From positions 1 through 64,000 of the forward strand of contig CADBXF010000016.1 in assembly GCA_902798585.1 (NCBI GenBank): DNA of 64,000 bases, in the 5' to 3' direction. A model generated the notes under the pieces. That model was not told where the DNA came from. It saw nothing but the letters and a program-made list of their open reading frames with translations, and made no database searches. This DNA comes from an uncultured Lachnospiraceae bacterium (GTDB lineage Bacteria; Bacillota; Clostridia; Lachnospirales; Lachnospiraceae). Positions 51,312 to 59,463 of the stretch are shown in pieces (the stretch's first letter is position 1; the number at the start of each line of letters is the position of its first letter). The position numbers and the translations under genes were made by a program.

Positions 51312-52478
51312 TCAGTCTTCCATGAGATCGATGGTCTTAATCTTCTGCACCGTCACCGCCATCGGAATCTGCAAAACACCGATGATGCAGGCAAACGACC
51401 CCAGAATTCGAAGCAGCTGCTCCTTCATAAACCACTGTGCCGACAGCCCTCTCGGTTCAATGAGGATTCCCCTGAGCAGCGCCACCATACCAACCGTCGT
51501 AACCGCCCCTAAAAGGATACCTGCGATGAACATGACAAGCATTTCCCGCATCATCATTCCGTAGATATCGCTGCGGGAATAGCCGATGGATGCATAGAGG
51601 CAGTATTCGCCCACGCGGTTTCGCATGAAAGACACATATGCGACCACCACCGAGATGCTTAAGAATACCATAACCGTAAGAAGAATCACATTGATGACAT
51701 CGTCAATGGTCTTTCGGATATCCTCCTCGTAGAGATTCCTGTAATCTTCGACATCATAGATGTTGTCACCGTTGTCCTGCGAAACCGTCACACCGTACTT
51801 CGCAAGCAGCTCCCGAAGGTTGTTGCTGTTGTCATTGCAAAGCACCACGAACCCGACGCCGCTGTTGTAACCGCCGCGGGGTGTTCCCACGCAGCCCATG
51901 CAGTCGGACCGCAGAACGCCGACAATCTTAAACACTTCGCCGTAGCCGGCTTGTTGGAACCAGCCGCCGAGCTTCATGCCTCCGTTTTTCATAACCCGCT
52001 CATCGATTAAGACCTCGCCCTCTCCTTCGGGCATCCGGCCTTCAACAAGCTCCGCTCCCAGGTGCTTTACGACGAAGGGCACCTCCTCCGGAGGGAGCAG
52101 CGGAAACTCATACCCGATTCCGCCGACGACACCGTTGTAGGAAGCATACAGCACCTGCGTGTAATATGCCTTAACCACATCCGGATCCGACGAAAGCTTC
52201 TCCGTCAGATTCGTCCGCGCTTTCTCCCGCGCTTTTACGAATTGCCCGACATCCTCATAATCGTCGTAATTCACGCCGAGGCTTGCCGTACTCAAACTGC
52301 AGCACACAATCTTCCGCGGAAGCTCAAAGCAAATCGGTTTTGTGCTCTCCGATGTGGTGTACAAAAGGTACGCAATCACATACATGGCCATGAATGTAAG
52401 CCCCAGCGCGAGAATCAGCACAAAGCCGGTTCGTTTGTTGTTTCGGATGTATTTCGCTGCCGACAATTGACTTTTCAT
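51312..52478 (-). CDS. FtsX-type ABC permease (first)
   Basis: 388 residues. One N-terminal helix (residues about 18-38), an external domain to about 255 (with a CMGCVGTPRGG loop that could hold a metal or disulfide), then three C-terminal helices with the RVGEYCLYASIGYSRSDIYG coupling segment. It is the first gene of a five-gene run: permease, ATPase, permease, kinase, regulator. Confidence 0.87.
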   Translation of the reverse strand: MKSQLSAAKYIRNNKRTGFVLILALGLTFMAMYVIAYLLYTTSESTKPICFELPRKIVCCSLSTASLGVNYDDYEDVGQFVKAREKARTNLTEKLSSDPDVVKAYYTQVLYASYNGVVGGIGYEFPLLPPEEVPFVVKHLGAELVEGRMPEGEGEVLIDERVMKNGGMKLGGWFQQAGYGEVFKIVGVLRSDCMGCVGTPRGGYNSGVGFVVLCNDNSNNLRELLAKYGVTVSQDNGDNIYDVEDYRNLYEEDIRKTIDDVINVILLTVMVFLSISVVVAYVSFMRNRVGEYCLYASIGYSRSDIYGMMMREMLVMFIAGILLGAVTTVGMVALLRGILIEPRGLSAQWFMKEQLLRILGSFACIIGVLQIPMAVTVQKIKTIDLMED

Positions 52479-52582
52479 CCAAAATCCCCTTTGTTTAATA
52501 GTTCTACTCTTGTAGTATATTCATTCTGTCTTCGCGGAAATCATCCATTCTTCCGCACTTGTATCCATCATATCGGACCTTT

Positions 52583-52641
52583 CCGAAAAAGAAAAGTGAC
52601 CGCAGTCACGATTTCGGGGTTTTCCCCGTGACTGCAGTCAC
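52583..52641 (-). terminator. Terminator of the sigma/anti-sigma unit built from two palindromes
   Basis: GTGACTGCAGTCAC (52628-52641) and GTGACCGCAGTCAC (52596-52609) are each palindromic and pair with one another. On the minus strand they form a long stem with an inner CGGGG/CCCCG hairpin, and a TTTTCTTTTT tail follows. They also lie upstream of the ABC run and may double as operator sites. Confidence 0.7.
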
Positions 52642-52700
52642 TCTTGTGCCATATATTGTTGTGCCGACTCCGGTATTTTCCCTTTGCTCCGCAGGCATTG

Positions 52701-53633
52701 CTACGGCTGAGGCGTCGGTGTCGCTGTCGGAAGCAGCAAATCGGGATTGTATGCTATGGACAAAAGCTGCGCCAGCCATGCCTGATCCTCTGCTGCCGAA
52801 GGAACAAAAGTGATTCCGCTGAATTCGAAAAATCCACCGGTTACCCCGTCATATTTGACGAAATCAAGCACCCGCCCGTCCGCTGTGACAATATCGAAGT
52901 ATCGCTCTGCTCTTACACTTTCCGGGCCTGCATCAAACCGCAGCGAACCGGTGGTCTGCAGCGCTTCGTCGGTGAGGATTTCATAGAATCGTGCAATCAC
53001 GGCACGGTCGGTAAAGCTGTGAACACCGACCTCCTCCTGCATCTTTTTCCCCGCCGTCGTGTTGTCCCGCAGGGAAGGTCTCGCGACAATCTCACGAATG
53101 TCCTCCGCTGAGTGAATGTTGTACACAAGCGGGAAAACAAGTGCATATGTGTAATCATCCGTATAACGGAACTTCCAGAGGGAGTACCCTTCGTTCTCCG
53201 TGCTGCGAATCAGATATTGCAAATCCTCACGCTCCTTAACGCGGAACCATTCGTCCGAATCGGAAGTCCTTCCGACGCTTTCCCCGAGGTTGTCTGAAAG
53301 TTCTCCCTCAATGATTTTCTCACGGACTGCGGCCCGGACGGAAACTTTCTGATAGCGCATGGTGCGTCCTGCAAACTCTCCCTCAAAGAGCTCCAACACC
53401 ATATCCATATCCTCATCGACACTGAATTCCGTATCTGTAACCGGCTTCTGCGGTTTTGCACGAAAAAGACCCGTCTTCCATGCAACCCCGCCTGCAATCA
53501 GACACAGGCAGGCCGCGGCAGCGCCGACGACATACCGCAATCTTCTGCGCGGCTTCCGTGTGCTCTGCGCCGCCTCTGCTATCAGATTCTCATCTATGGC
53601 TCCGATAATTTCGGTCATCCGATTTGTTTTCAT
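52701..53633 (-). CDS. Membrane anti-sigma factor-like protein
   Basis: 310 residues. A short cytoplasmic N-terminus (about 35 residues, with the MTEIIGAIDENLIAEA helix) is followed by one membrane helix (VVGAAAACLCLIAGGVAW) and a large external domain. The domain has no recognised motif but repeats FRYTDDYTYALVFPL and DGVTGGFFEFSGITFV, and ends in a PTATPTP tail. The gene overlaps the sigma stop by ATGA, the usual layout of sigma/anti-sigma pairs. It would hold the sigma factor until an envelope signal releases it. Confidence 0.75.
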   Translation of the reverse strand: MKTNRMTEIIGAIDENLIAEAAQSTRKPRRRLRYVVGAAAACLCLIAGGVAWKTGLFRAKPQKPVTDTEFSVDEDMDMVLELFEGEFAGRTMRYQKVSVRAAVREKIIEGELSDNLGESVGRTSDSDEWFRVKEREDLQYLIRSTENEGYSLWKFRYTDDYTYALVFPLVYNIHSAEDIREIVARPSLRDNTTAGKKMQEEVGVHSFTDRAVIARFYEILTDEALQTTGSLRFDAGPESVRAERYFDIVTADGRVLDFVKYDGVTGGFFEFSGITFVPSAAEDQAWLAQLLSIAYNPDLLLPTATPTPQP

Positions 53634-54187
53634 ACTTCAACGCCCTCCTTGACTAAGTACTCTTTCAGCTTCCTGCGGGTTCGAAGCAACATGTTTTTCA
53701 CCTTGCTCTCCGTGAAGGAATATCGTTTGGCAATGTCCGCTACGGAATCGAAGAACCAGTATCTCCGCAGAAAGACATTTCGAATATCTGCCTTCTGCTT
53801 TCGAAGGAAAACGCCGATCAGCCGGCTCACCTCACCGTCCTCCGCATCGGGCGCAAACCGCTCGTCCGGCAAAATCTCCGCAAGTTCTTCAATCGGCACC
53901 GTCGCCTCCGCGGAGCGCTTGGCGCTCGTCTGATATTCGAGCCGGCGAAGCGATTGATTTCTGGCGATTTTACATACAAACGCCGTGAGATTTTCCGGGG
54001 TTGCGGGCGGAATGGCATTCCAAACACCATGCAGCGTATCGTTGACGCACTCTTCGGCGTCCTCGCGATTTCCGAGGATTCGGTAAGCGATACCGTAGCA
54101 AAGCCGTCCGAACCGTTCCTCCAGTTCCCGGATTGCCTGTTCGTTCCGCGCGTTGCACAGTTCGATGATTCTGTCCATGTTGTCCAC
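53630..54187 (-). CDS. ECF-type RNA polymerase sigma factor
   Basis: 185 residues. Region 2 reads YRILGNREDAEECVNDTLHGVWNAI, and region 4 has FFDSVADIAKRYSFTESKVKNMLLRTRRKLKEYL. An FVCKIARNQSLRRLEY stretch sits between the two. It directs polymerase to stress or envelope promoters. The start ATG 54187 follows GAAGGGAG, and a tandem repeat of 18 bases lies 72 bases upstream. Confidence 0.9.
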   Translation of the reverse strand: MDNMDRIIELCNARNEQAIRELEERFGRLCYGIAYRILGNREDAEECVNDTLHGVWNAIPPATPENLTAFVCKIARNQSLRRLEYQTSAKRSAEATVPIEELAEILPDERFAPDAEDGEVSRLIGVFLRKQKADIRNVFLRRYWFFDSVADIAKRYSFTESKVKNMLLRTRRKLKEYLVKEGVEV

Positions 54188-54258
54188 TCCCTTCGCAGGA
54201 TGAAAAGCGCTTTCATCCCTTATGTACGGTTTTTCAGGGCGTCGGTCTCAAAAAGCGC

Positions 54259-54299
54259 AGTATTTCGGCAAATTTCAATTAAGTATTTCGGCAAATTTC
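54259..54299. repeat. Tandem 18-base repeat upstream of the sigma gene
   Basis: AGTATTTCGGCAAATTTC occurs at 54259-54276 and again at 54282-54299, 23 bases apart. On the minus strand each unit holds two GAAAT motifs spaced 10 bases, so four helically phased half-sites precede the sigma gene. Confidence 0.7.
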
Positions 54300-54352
54300 C
54301 CGCAAACCTTTTGACAGACTGCCGCGCCGGCTCGTCCGGGACGGCTCAACCG

Positions 54353-54388
54353 AAAAATACGGCAGGAAACCGTCGGGAATTCCTGCCG
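54353..54388 (-). terminator. Second terminator after the 54523 gene
   Basis: CGGCAGGAA / TTCCTGCCG, followed on the minus strand by TATTTTTC. Confidence 0.7.
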
Positions 54389-54482
54389 TTTACTTCCATG
54401 CATGCTCTCCGCAGCTTCGCGTAGGGCTTTTGCGTATCATATCATATTTCAAAGCAGTTGAACAGAGGTTTTCGGATGAAAC

Positions 54483-54512
54483 GAAAAAGCGGGAATCCGT
54501 AAGGACTCCCGC
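54483..54512 (-). terminator. Terminator directly after the 54523 gene
   Basis: GCGGGAGTCC / GGATTCCCGC with a TTAC loop and TTTTTCG tail on the minus strand. Confidence 0.85.
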
Positions 54513-54522
54513 CGTAACCGAC

Positions 54523-55227
54523 TCAGTCAACATATACTCCGTCCCAGAAAAATGCCGTGAGCACCTCGCCGTCCTTCGCGCGAATCCGAACCATGCTGTG
54601 CTCGTTAATCAGAAACTCATAGAACGGATCGCCGTGGATGTCTGCCTTGAGCATATAGGAGCCGCGGATGGGCTCTCTCTTGCGGTGCTCAAACATCTTG
54701 TCCTCATTTTCCTTCGCCAAAGCATACGCCTTCTCACAGGCCTCCGACGCAGGAATCAACCCGTCGGTCACAACCTTCTCCGGCGCGGGCAGCCGTGACA
54801 GAAGCCCGTATTTCGACGAGCCCCATTCGACGATACCCTCGGGCCTGGTTCCGCACACGAGCTGCAAATCTTCAATCGGAACCCCGTCGACCATGAAATG
54901 CCCGAACAGGTGATAATCGAAGGTCTCATACATCGAGTTAAAGCCGGTCACGAGGATGTCTTCCGTGAGATCCCGATCGCCGTCCTTCATCTTCTTAAGC
55001 ACATATTCCTTCTGCTCCTCGTTCGAATGTTTCAGCTCGAACAGATTCTCCGGATAATAGGTGTGATTGCCGACCTTCACAAACTTTGCCTCGTAAAACG
55101 GGCCTTTCTCCGCTTCGTAAAACAGGCCCCTGTCCATCTCCTCGGGCATCGCTGTCCGAATGCCGAACATACACGCGTATCCGAAAAACAGCGCTGTAAA
55201 CACAAGCATAAACCATTTTCCCACCAT
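54523..55227 (-). CDS. Membrane-anchored protein with a PepSY-like C-terminus
   Basis: 234 residues. One N-terminal helix (GKWFMLVFTALFFGYACMFG) serves as signal anchor. The rest is extracytoplasmic and acidic. PASEACEKAYALAKENEDK followed by YEFLINEHSMVRIRAKDGEV resembles the PepSY fold by pattern, but I am not certain. No other family is recognised. It lies between the YczE-like gene and the sigma gene with terminators on its downstream side, so it is probably its own transcript. Confidence 0.55.
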   Translation of the reverse strand: MVGKWFMLVFTALFFGYACMFGIRTAMPEEMDRGLFYEAEKGPFYEAKFVKVGNHTYYPENLFELKHSNEEQKEYVLKKMKDGDRDLTEDILVTGFNSMYETFDYHLFGHFMVDGVPIEDLQLVCGTRPEGIVEWGSSKYGLLSRLPAPEKVVTDGLIPASEACEKAYALAKENEDKMFEHRKREPIRGSYMLKADIHGDPFYEFLINEHSMVRIRAKDGEVLTAFFWDGVYVD

Positions 55228-55365
55228 TTTCGCTTCCTCCCCTTCCTCCCTCTCGGTTTGATACCTAAGATACGAAGGCGGTACGGGGATTTATGGAACA
55301 TTTTTCGGGGCGGAGGGGAGGTCGTTTCGACCCGCGCTGCCGCGGTCCGCGCTTACTGCGGTCAC

Positions 55366-56001
55366 TTATGCCTCGACGCTCTTGTGCATCACATATTTTC
55401 GAACCAGAGTGATGGCCGGTCCGAGAAACAGGGCCATCAGAATGATGCCGATAATCGGTACTCCTCCGACGAGGGTTCCCACGGCGATTGCCGCGCCGTC
55501 CCATGCGATTCGCACAAGCATTTTCGGTGTTTTCGGAAAATGCTTCGCCGCAAGCTCCCCGAGGATAATCGGAATGCCGTCATACGGCGCGACTCCCATG
55601 TCCGCATTGATATATACCGCTGCGCTCAAAATAAAACACAGGAGCGAGACTGCGAAAACCGCCCACCGGCTCGCGGGCGCAGTGAACACACCGGCGGGAA
55701 TCCATTTGCCCCAGAGCCAGTTGAAGAAATCCGCATAATATCCCACGAGTACCATGTTGAACAGGGTTCCGAAACCGATCAGCGAGCGCCTGCACAAAAA
55801 GACAATCGCAAGCATCACGATATTCGCAAGCAGCTGCCAGGTGCCGAAGCTGATGCCGACGGCATGTGCACTCGAGCGGTTCATAAAGGTGCAGGGGTCG
55901 GTGCCGAGATTGCACAAGATCAGAAACGAGAGGAAAAATCCCATTCCGAGCACCGCAAGAAAGCAAATCAATACTTCTCTTTTTTGAAACCGAAACTTCA
56001 T
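55366..56001 (-). CDS. YczE/YitT-family membrane protein
   Basis: 211 residues, with five membrane segments visible. Typical features are GTDPCTFMNRSSAHAVGISF near the N-terminus, GFGTLFNMVLVGYYADFF and MGVAPYDGIPIILGE. The family (YczE, YitT, DUF6198) is widespread in Firmicutes, with no settled substrate. It stands 175 bases after the acyl-CoA synthetase-like gene, behind a weak hairpin at 56060-56096. Confidence 0.85.
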   Translation of the reverse strand: MKFRFQKREVLICFLAVLGMGFFLSFLILCNLGTDPCTFMNRSSAHAVGISFGTWQLLANIVMLAIVFLCRRSLIGFGTLFNMVLVGYYADFFNWLWGKWIPAGVFTAPASRWAVFAVSLLCFILSAAVYINADMGVAPYDGIPIILGELAAKHFPKTPKMLVRIAWDGAAIAVGTLVGGVPIIGIILMALFLGPAITLVRKYVMHKSVEA

Positions 56002-56059
56002 CGCAACACATTCCTTTCAACGGCCGTTGTCGCTTTGGCATATCCTCTCCCATACGAAA

Positions 56060-56096
56060 GAGGGAGCACACCGGCACCCCACCAATGTACTCCCTC
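56060..56096 (-). terminator. Possible terminator of the fatty-acid operon
   Basis: On the minus strand GAGGGAG pairs with CTCCCTC across a 23-base loop, followed by TTTCG. The long loop makes it uncertain. Confidence 0.35.
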
Positions 56097-56175
56097 TCTC
56101 CGGAAATTGCAATGTTATATTTGCTCCGAAAGGGGTATCTGCATTTGTATTTTCCGTCGGCTCCCACCGCACGGT

Positions 56176-57849
56176 TTACGAGCTCTTGCCCGCTGCGAGA
56201 AGCGCCTCGCGGTCGCGCGCACGGATTGCGGCGCGGCTGATTTTGCCGCTCGCGGTGTGCGGAAGCGACGATGCGAATGCAATCATTCGCGGGTACTTGT
56301 AGATTGCGGCGTTCGCCTTCACAAAATCCTGCAGCTCGGTCTTCATCTGCGAATCGCCGCGGAAGCCGTCCTTTAAGACGACATCGGCCTTCACGACCGT
56401 ACCGCGCGTTTTCGAGGGATACCCCGTCACGGCGCACTCGAACACCGCCGGATGGCGCATCAGAATGTCCTCGACCTCCGAGGGTCCGATGCGGTAGCCG
56501 CTGGACTTGATTACATCGTCGACTCTTCCGACGAAGAAGAAATTGCCGCAGGCGTCACATTTTGCTTTGTCACCGGTGTGATACACCCCTCCGCGAAACG
56601 CGTCGCGATACCGCTCCGGGTCTCCGAGATAGCCCGCGAAAATGCCCACCGGCCTTGTTCCGTCGGGGTTGCTTAAGATGACAAGCTCCCCCTCCTCCCC
56701 CGGTCCGACCGGCGCTCCGTCCTCATCGACAAGCTGCAGGCGGTACAAGGGCGAGGCCTTGCCGACCGACCCTGCAACCGGCTCTGTGTCGACCGGCGTG
56801 CAGATCTGCAAAGCCGTCTCCGTCTGTCCGAAACCGTCACGAATCGTGAGTCCGGTTCCTTCAGCGAATCGCCTCGCCACTTCGGAGGGCATGGGTTCTC
56901 CCGCCGTCGTGACCTGGCGCAGGCAATGCAGATCATACGCGTCCAGTCTTTCGAGGATGAGGTATTTGAAGATAGTAGGTGGCGCACAAAATGTAGTGAT
57001 ATGTTGTTCCGAAAGCAGGCGAAGCATCTCGCCCGCGTAGAAGTTTTCATAGTCATAAACCATGACAGCCGATCCGACAAACCATTGTCCGTAGAGCTTT
57101 CCCCACGCAGATTTCGCCCAGCCCGAATCCGCCACGGTCAGGTGCAGTCCGCCCGGGGTCGCCCCGTGCCAGCATTTTGCGGTGTATATATGCGCAATCG
57201 GGTACGAAAAATCGTGAATCACCGCCTTCGGGGCTCCGTCGGTTCCGGAGGTAAAATAGTACAGCATCGGATCCGTCACCTTCGTCGCAACCCGCGAAAA
57301 CGACTCGTCCGCTGCCTCCGTGAGAGCGTCGAACTCCGGCCAGTCGGCGTATTTTCCGCCGGCGGTAACGGTAATCACACCGGTTCCCTGTAATGCCTCC
57401 GCAACGCGCGCGCAGATATCCTCCGTGCATGCGCAGAGAACGGCCTTCGCCCCGGCTGCGCGGACGCGCATCGCGATATCCTCCGCGGACACCATGTGCG
57501 AGGTCGGAACGGCGATTGCGCCGAGCTTGTGGAGAGCGACAATCGCAATCCAGAACTCCGCTCTGCGCTTCAGCAGAAGGAACACCGGGTCTCCCCTGCC
57601 GATTCCGAGCGAACGGAGAGCGTTGGCCGCCTTGTCGGAGAGGCGCTTTATGTCGCCGAAGGTGTACTCCGTGACGGCGCCGTCTGCGGTGCGATGCACA
57701 AGCGCTCGCTTCTGCGGCTCCTCCGCGGCGAAACGGTCCACGACATCGTACGCAAAATTAAACCCTTCGCCGAAGGAAGTCTCAATCCGCGCGACCGTCC
57801 CGTCCGGTCCGGGAATTTCCCGGTAATAATCCTCATAGATCTGCGACAT
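56176..57849 (-). CDS. Acyl-CoA synthetase-like AMP-forming ligase
   Basis: 557 residues. The AMP-binding core is YYFTSGTDGAPKAVIHDFSY (P-loop), with DGFGQTETA as the A5 motif, YHTGDKAKCDACGNFFFVGR as A7/A8 and GKISRAAIRARDR with the catalytic Lys at the end. It resembles medium-chain acyl-CoA synthetases (ACSM type). It would activate fatty or aromatic acids as CoA esters. It is the last gene of the fab-acc operon, 3 bases after accA, an unusual place for such an enzyme. Confidence 0.9.
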   Translation of the reverse strand: MSQIYEDYYREIPGPDGTVARIETSFGEGFNFAYDVVDRFAAEEPQKRALVHRTADGAVTEYTFGDIKRLSDKAANALRSLGIGRGDPVFLLLKRRAEFWIAIVALHKLGAIAVPTSHMVSAEDIAMRVRAAGAKAVLCACTEDICARVAEALQGTGVITVTAGGKYADWPEFDALTEAADESFSRVATKVTDPMLYYFTSGTDGAPKAVIHDFSYPIAHIYTAKCWHGATPGGLHLTVADSGWAKSAWGKLYGQWFVGSAVMVYDYENFYAGEMLRLLSEQHITTFCAPPTIFKYLILERLDAYDLHCLRQVTTAGEPMPSEVARRFAEGTGLTIRDGFGQTETALQICTPVDTEPVAGSVGKASPLYRLQLVDEDGAPVGPGEEGELVILSNPDGTRPVGIFAGYLGDPERYRDAFRGGVYHTGDKAKCDACGNFFFVGRVDDVIKSSGYRIGPSEVEDILMRHPAVFECAVTGYPSKTRGTVVKADVVLKDGFRGDSQMKTELQDFVKANAAIYKYPRMIAFASSLPHTASGKISRAAIRARDREALLAAGKSS

Positions 57850-57852
57850 TGT

Positions 57853-58608
57853 CTAATATCCTACCTTCCGAAATCTCCGATATCTCGCATCCAGAAGCTC
57901 TGCTGTCGGCAACTCCGAGAGAAGCCGCAGCTCCTCCTCCATCTCGGCCGCCAGCTTCCGTTTCTCATCCGCAGGGCACACGCGGTCAATCAGGCCCATG
58001 CGGTACAGCTTCGGCGCCGTGAGGGCGAGTGCGCTCGCGGCCTCCGCCGCCTTCTCGGTCGATTTCCACAAAATATTGGCACAGCTCTCGGGGGAAACCA
58101 CGCTGAAATAGGCGTCGGACAGCATCCAGATGCGATCGCTGTGGCACAGCGCAAGCGCGCCGCCGCTGCCGCCCTCCCCGATGATCAGGGAGAGAATTGG
58201 GGTCGGCAGATCCGCCATCTCGTACAGGTTGTCCGCGATGGCACGACCCTGGCCGTGCTCCTCCGCGTCCACTCCGCAAAACGCCCCCGCCGTGTCGACA
58301 AAGCAAACAATCGGACGGTGAAACTTCGCAGCCTGCTTCATGAGCCGGAGCGATTTGCGATACCCCTCCGGGTGCGCGTTGCCGAAGTTTCTGCGGATTC
58401 GCTCCGCCGTGGTTTTGCCCTTCTCGATTCCGATCACCGTCACCGGTGTCTTCCCGAGCGTTCCGATTCCCGCAACAACCGCCCGGTCATCGCCGCAGAG
58501 GCGGTCACCGTGAAGCTCCATGAAGTCGGGAATCATTTTCCGTATATAGTCCGTCGCCGTGTAACGCCGGTCGCCCCGCGCCCCTTTGACGATCTCGTAA
58601 TCCTCCAT
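57853..58608 (-). CDS. accA: Acetyl-CoA carboxylase carboxyltransferase subunit alpha
   Basis: 251 residues, the shorter clostridial length. PDFMELHGDRLCGDDRAVVAG, then KFHRPIVCFVDTAGAFCGVD and GEGGSGGALALCHSDRIWML are the carboxyltransferase-alpha signatures. It transfers the carboxyl group from biotin on AccB to acetyl-CoA, together with AccD. It follows accD by about 20 bases. Confidence 0.95.
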   Translation of the reverse strand: MEDYEIVKGARGDRRYTATDYIRKMIPDFMELHGDRLCGDDRAVVAGIGTLGKTPVTVIGIEKGKTTAERIRRNFGNAHPEGYRKSLRLMKQAAKFHRPIVCFVDTAGAFCGVDAEEHGQGRAIADNLYEMADLPTPILSLIIGEGGSGGALALCHSDRIWMLSDAYFSVVSPESCANILWKSTEKAAEAASALALTAPKLYRMGLIDRVCPADEKRKLAAEMEEELRLLSELPTAELLDARYRRFRKVGY

Positions 58609-58629
58609 CGCTCACTCCTCGCAAAAAGG

Positions 58630-59460
58630 TTACATTCCGTGCAGCGCAAGCAGCTTTGCGATACACGCCTTCTGCTCGCTCCGCGGGACAATCGCATCGA
58701 CGAAGCCGCAGTCGAGAACCCGCTCCGCCCGCTGAAAATCCTTCGGAAGCTCCTGCTTCAGGCTCTTCTCAATCACGCGCGGTCCGGCAAAGCCGATGCG
58801 CGCGCCGGGCTCCGCAAGGGTGATATCGCCCTGCATTGCAAAACTCGCGTCCACGCCGCCCGTGGTAGGGTCGGTCAGAAGAACGATATAGAGGTTGCCG
58901 CCGTTGCTGTGTCTTCGCACCGCCGCCGAAACCTTCGACATCTGCAGCAGGGAGTACATGCCCTCCTGCATACGAGCGCCGCCCGACACCGTCACCCCGA
59001 GCACGGGAAGATGATGCGCGGTCGCATATTCAAAGAGCCGTGTGATCTTTTCGCCGACCACCGCTCCCATCGAACCCATCATAAAATTCGCGTCCATCGC
59101 GAAGACGGCACAGCGGTGTCCGTCGATTGCCGCGACGCCGCACACGACCCCCTCGCGCTCCCGGCTCTTCTCCCGCGCCGCCGCAAGCTTCTCCTCATAC
59201 TCCGGGAAGGAAAGCACATTGCGGGACTCCATCTCTCGGTCGAGCTCCGTAAAACTCCGGCGATCGGTGAGCATCAAAATGCGTCTTCTGGCGCGAACCG
59301 CCATGTACCGTCCGCATTCCGGGCAGACAAACATGTTTTTGCGAACGCGCGCAACCGCGAGCTTTTTCCCGCATCCCCGGCAGTTAACGAAACGGCTCTT
59401 GAGAAAGCCGCTCCCCTCCGGCGCGTTGCCCGCTTTCAGAAACAGATTTTTCAGATCCAT
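58630..59460 (-). CDS. accD: Acetyl-CoA carboxylase carboxyltransferase subunit beta
   Basis: 276 residues. The N-terminal zinc ribbon is CRGCGKKL plus FVCPECGRYM (C-x2-C, C-x2-C). The crotonase-fold part has MGSMGAVVGEKITRLFEYA and SGGARMQEGMYSLLQM, then LTDPTTGGVDASFAMQGD. It pairs with AccA. It starts 3 bases after accC. Confidence 0.96.
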   Translation of the reverse strand: MDLKNLFLKAGNAPEGSGFLKSRFVNCRGCGKKLAVARVRKNMFVCPECGRYMAVRARRRILMLTDRRSFTELDREMESRNVLSFPEYEEKLAAAREKSREREGVVCGVAAIDGHRCAVFAMDANFMMGSMGAVVGEKITRLFEYATAHHLPVLGVTVSGGARMQEGMYSLLQMSKVSAAVRRHSNGGNLYIVLLTDPTTGGVDASFAMQGDITLAEPGARIGFAGPRVIEKSLKQELPKDFQRAERVLDCGFVDAIVPRSEQKACIAKLLALHGM

Positions 59461-59463
59461 CGA

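Noticed and set aside
55340..55365. A third copy of the GTGACTGCAGTCAC palindrome
   Set aside because: CTTACTGCGGTCAC matches only in part and lies at the end of a membrane protein gene with no promoter.
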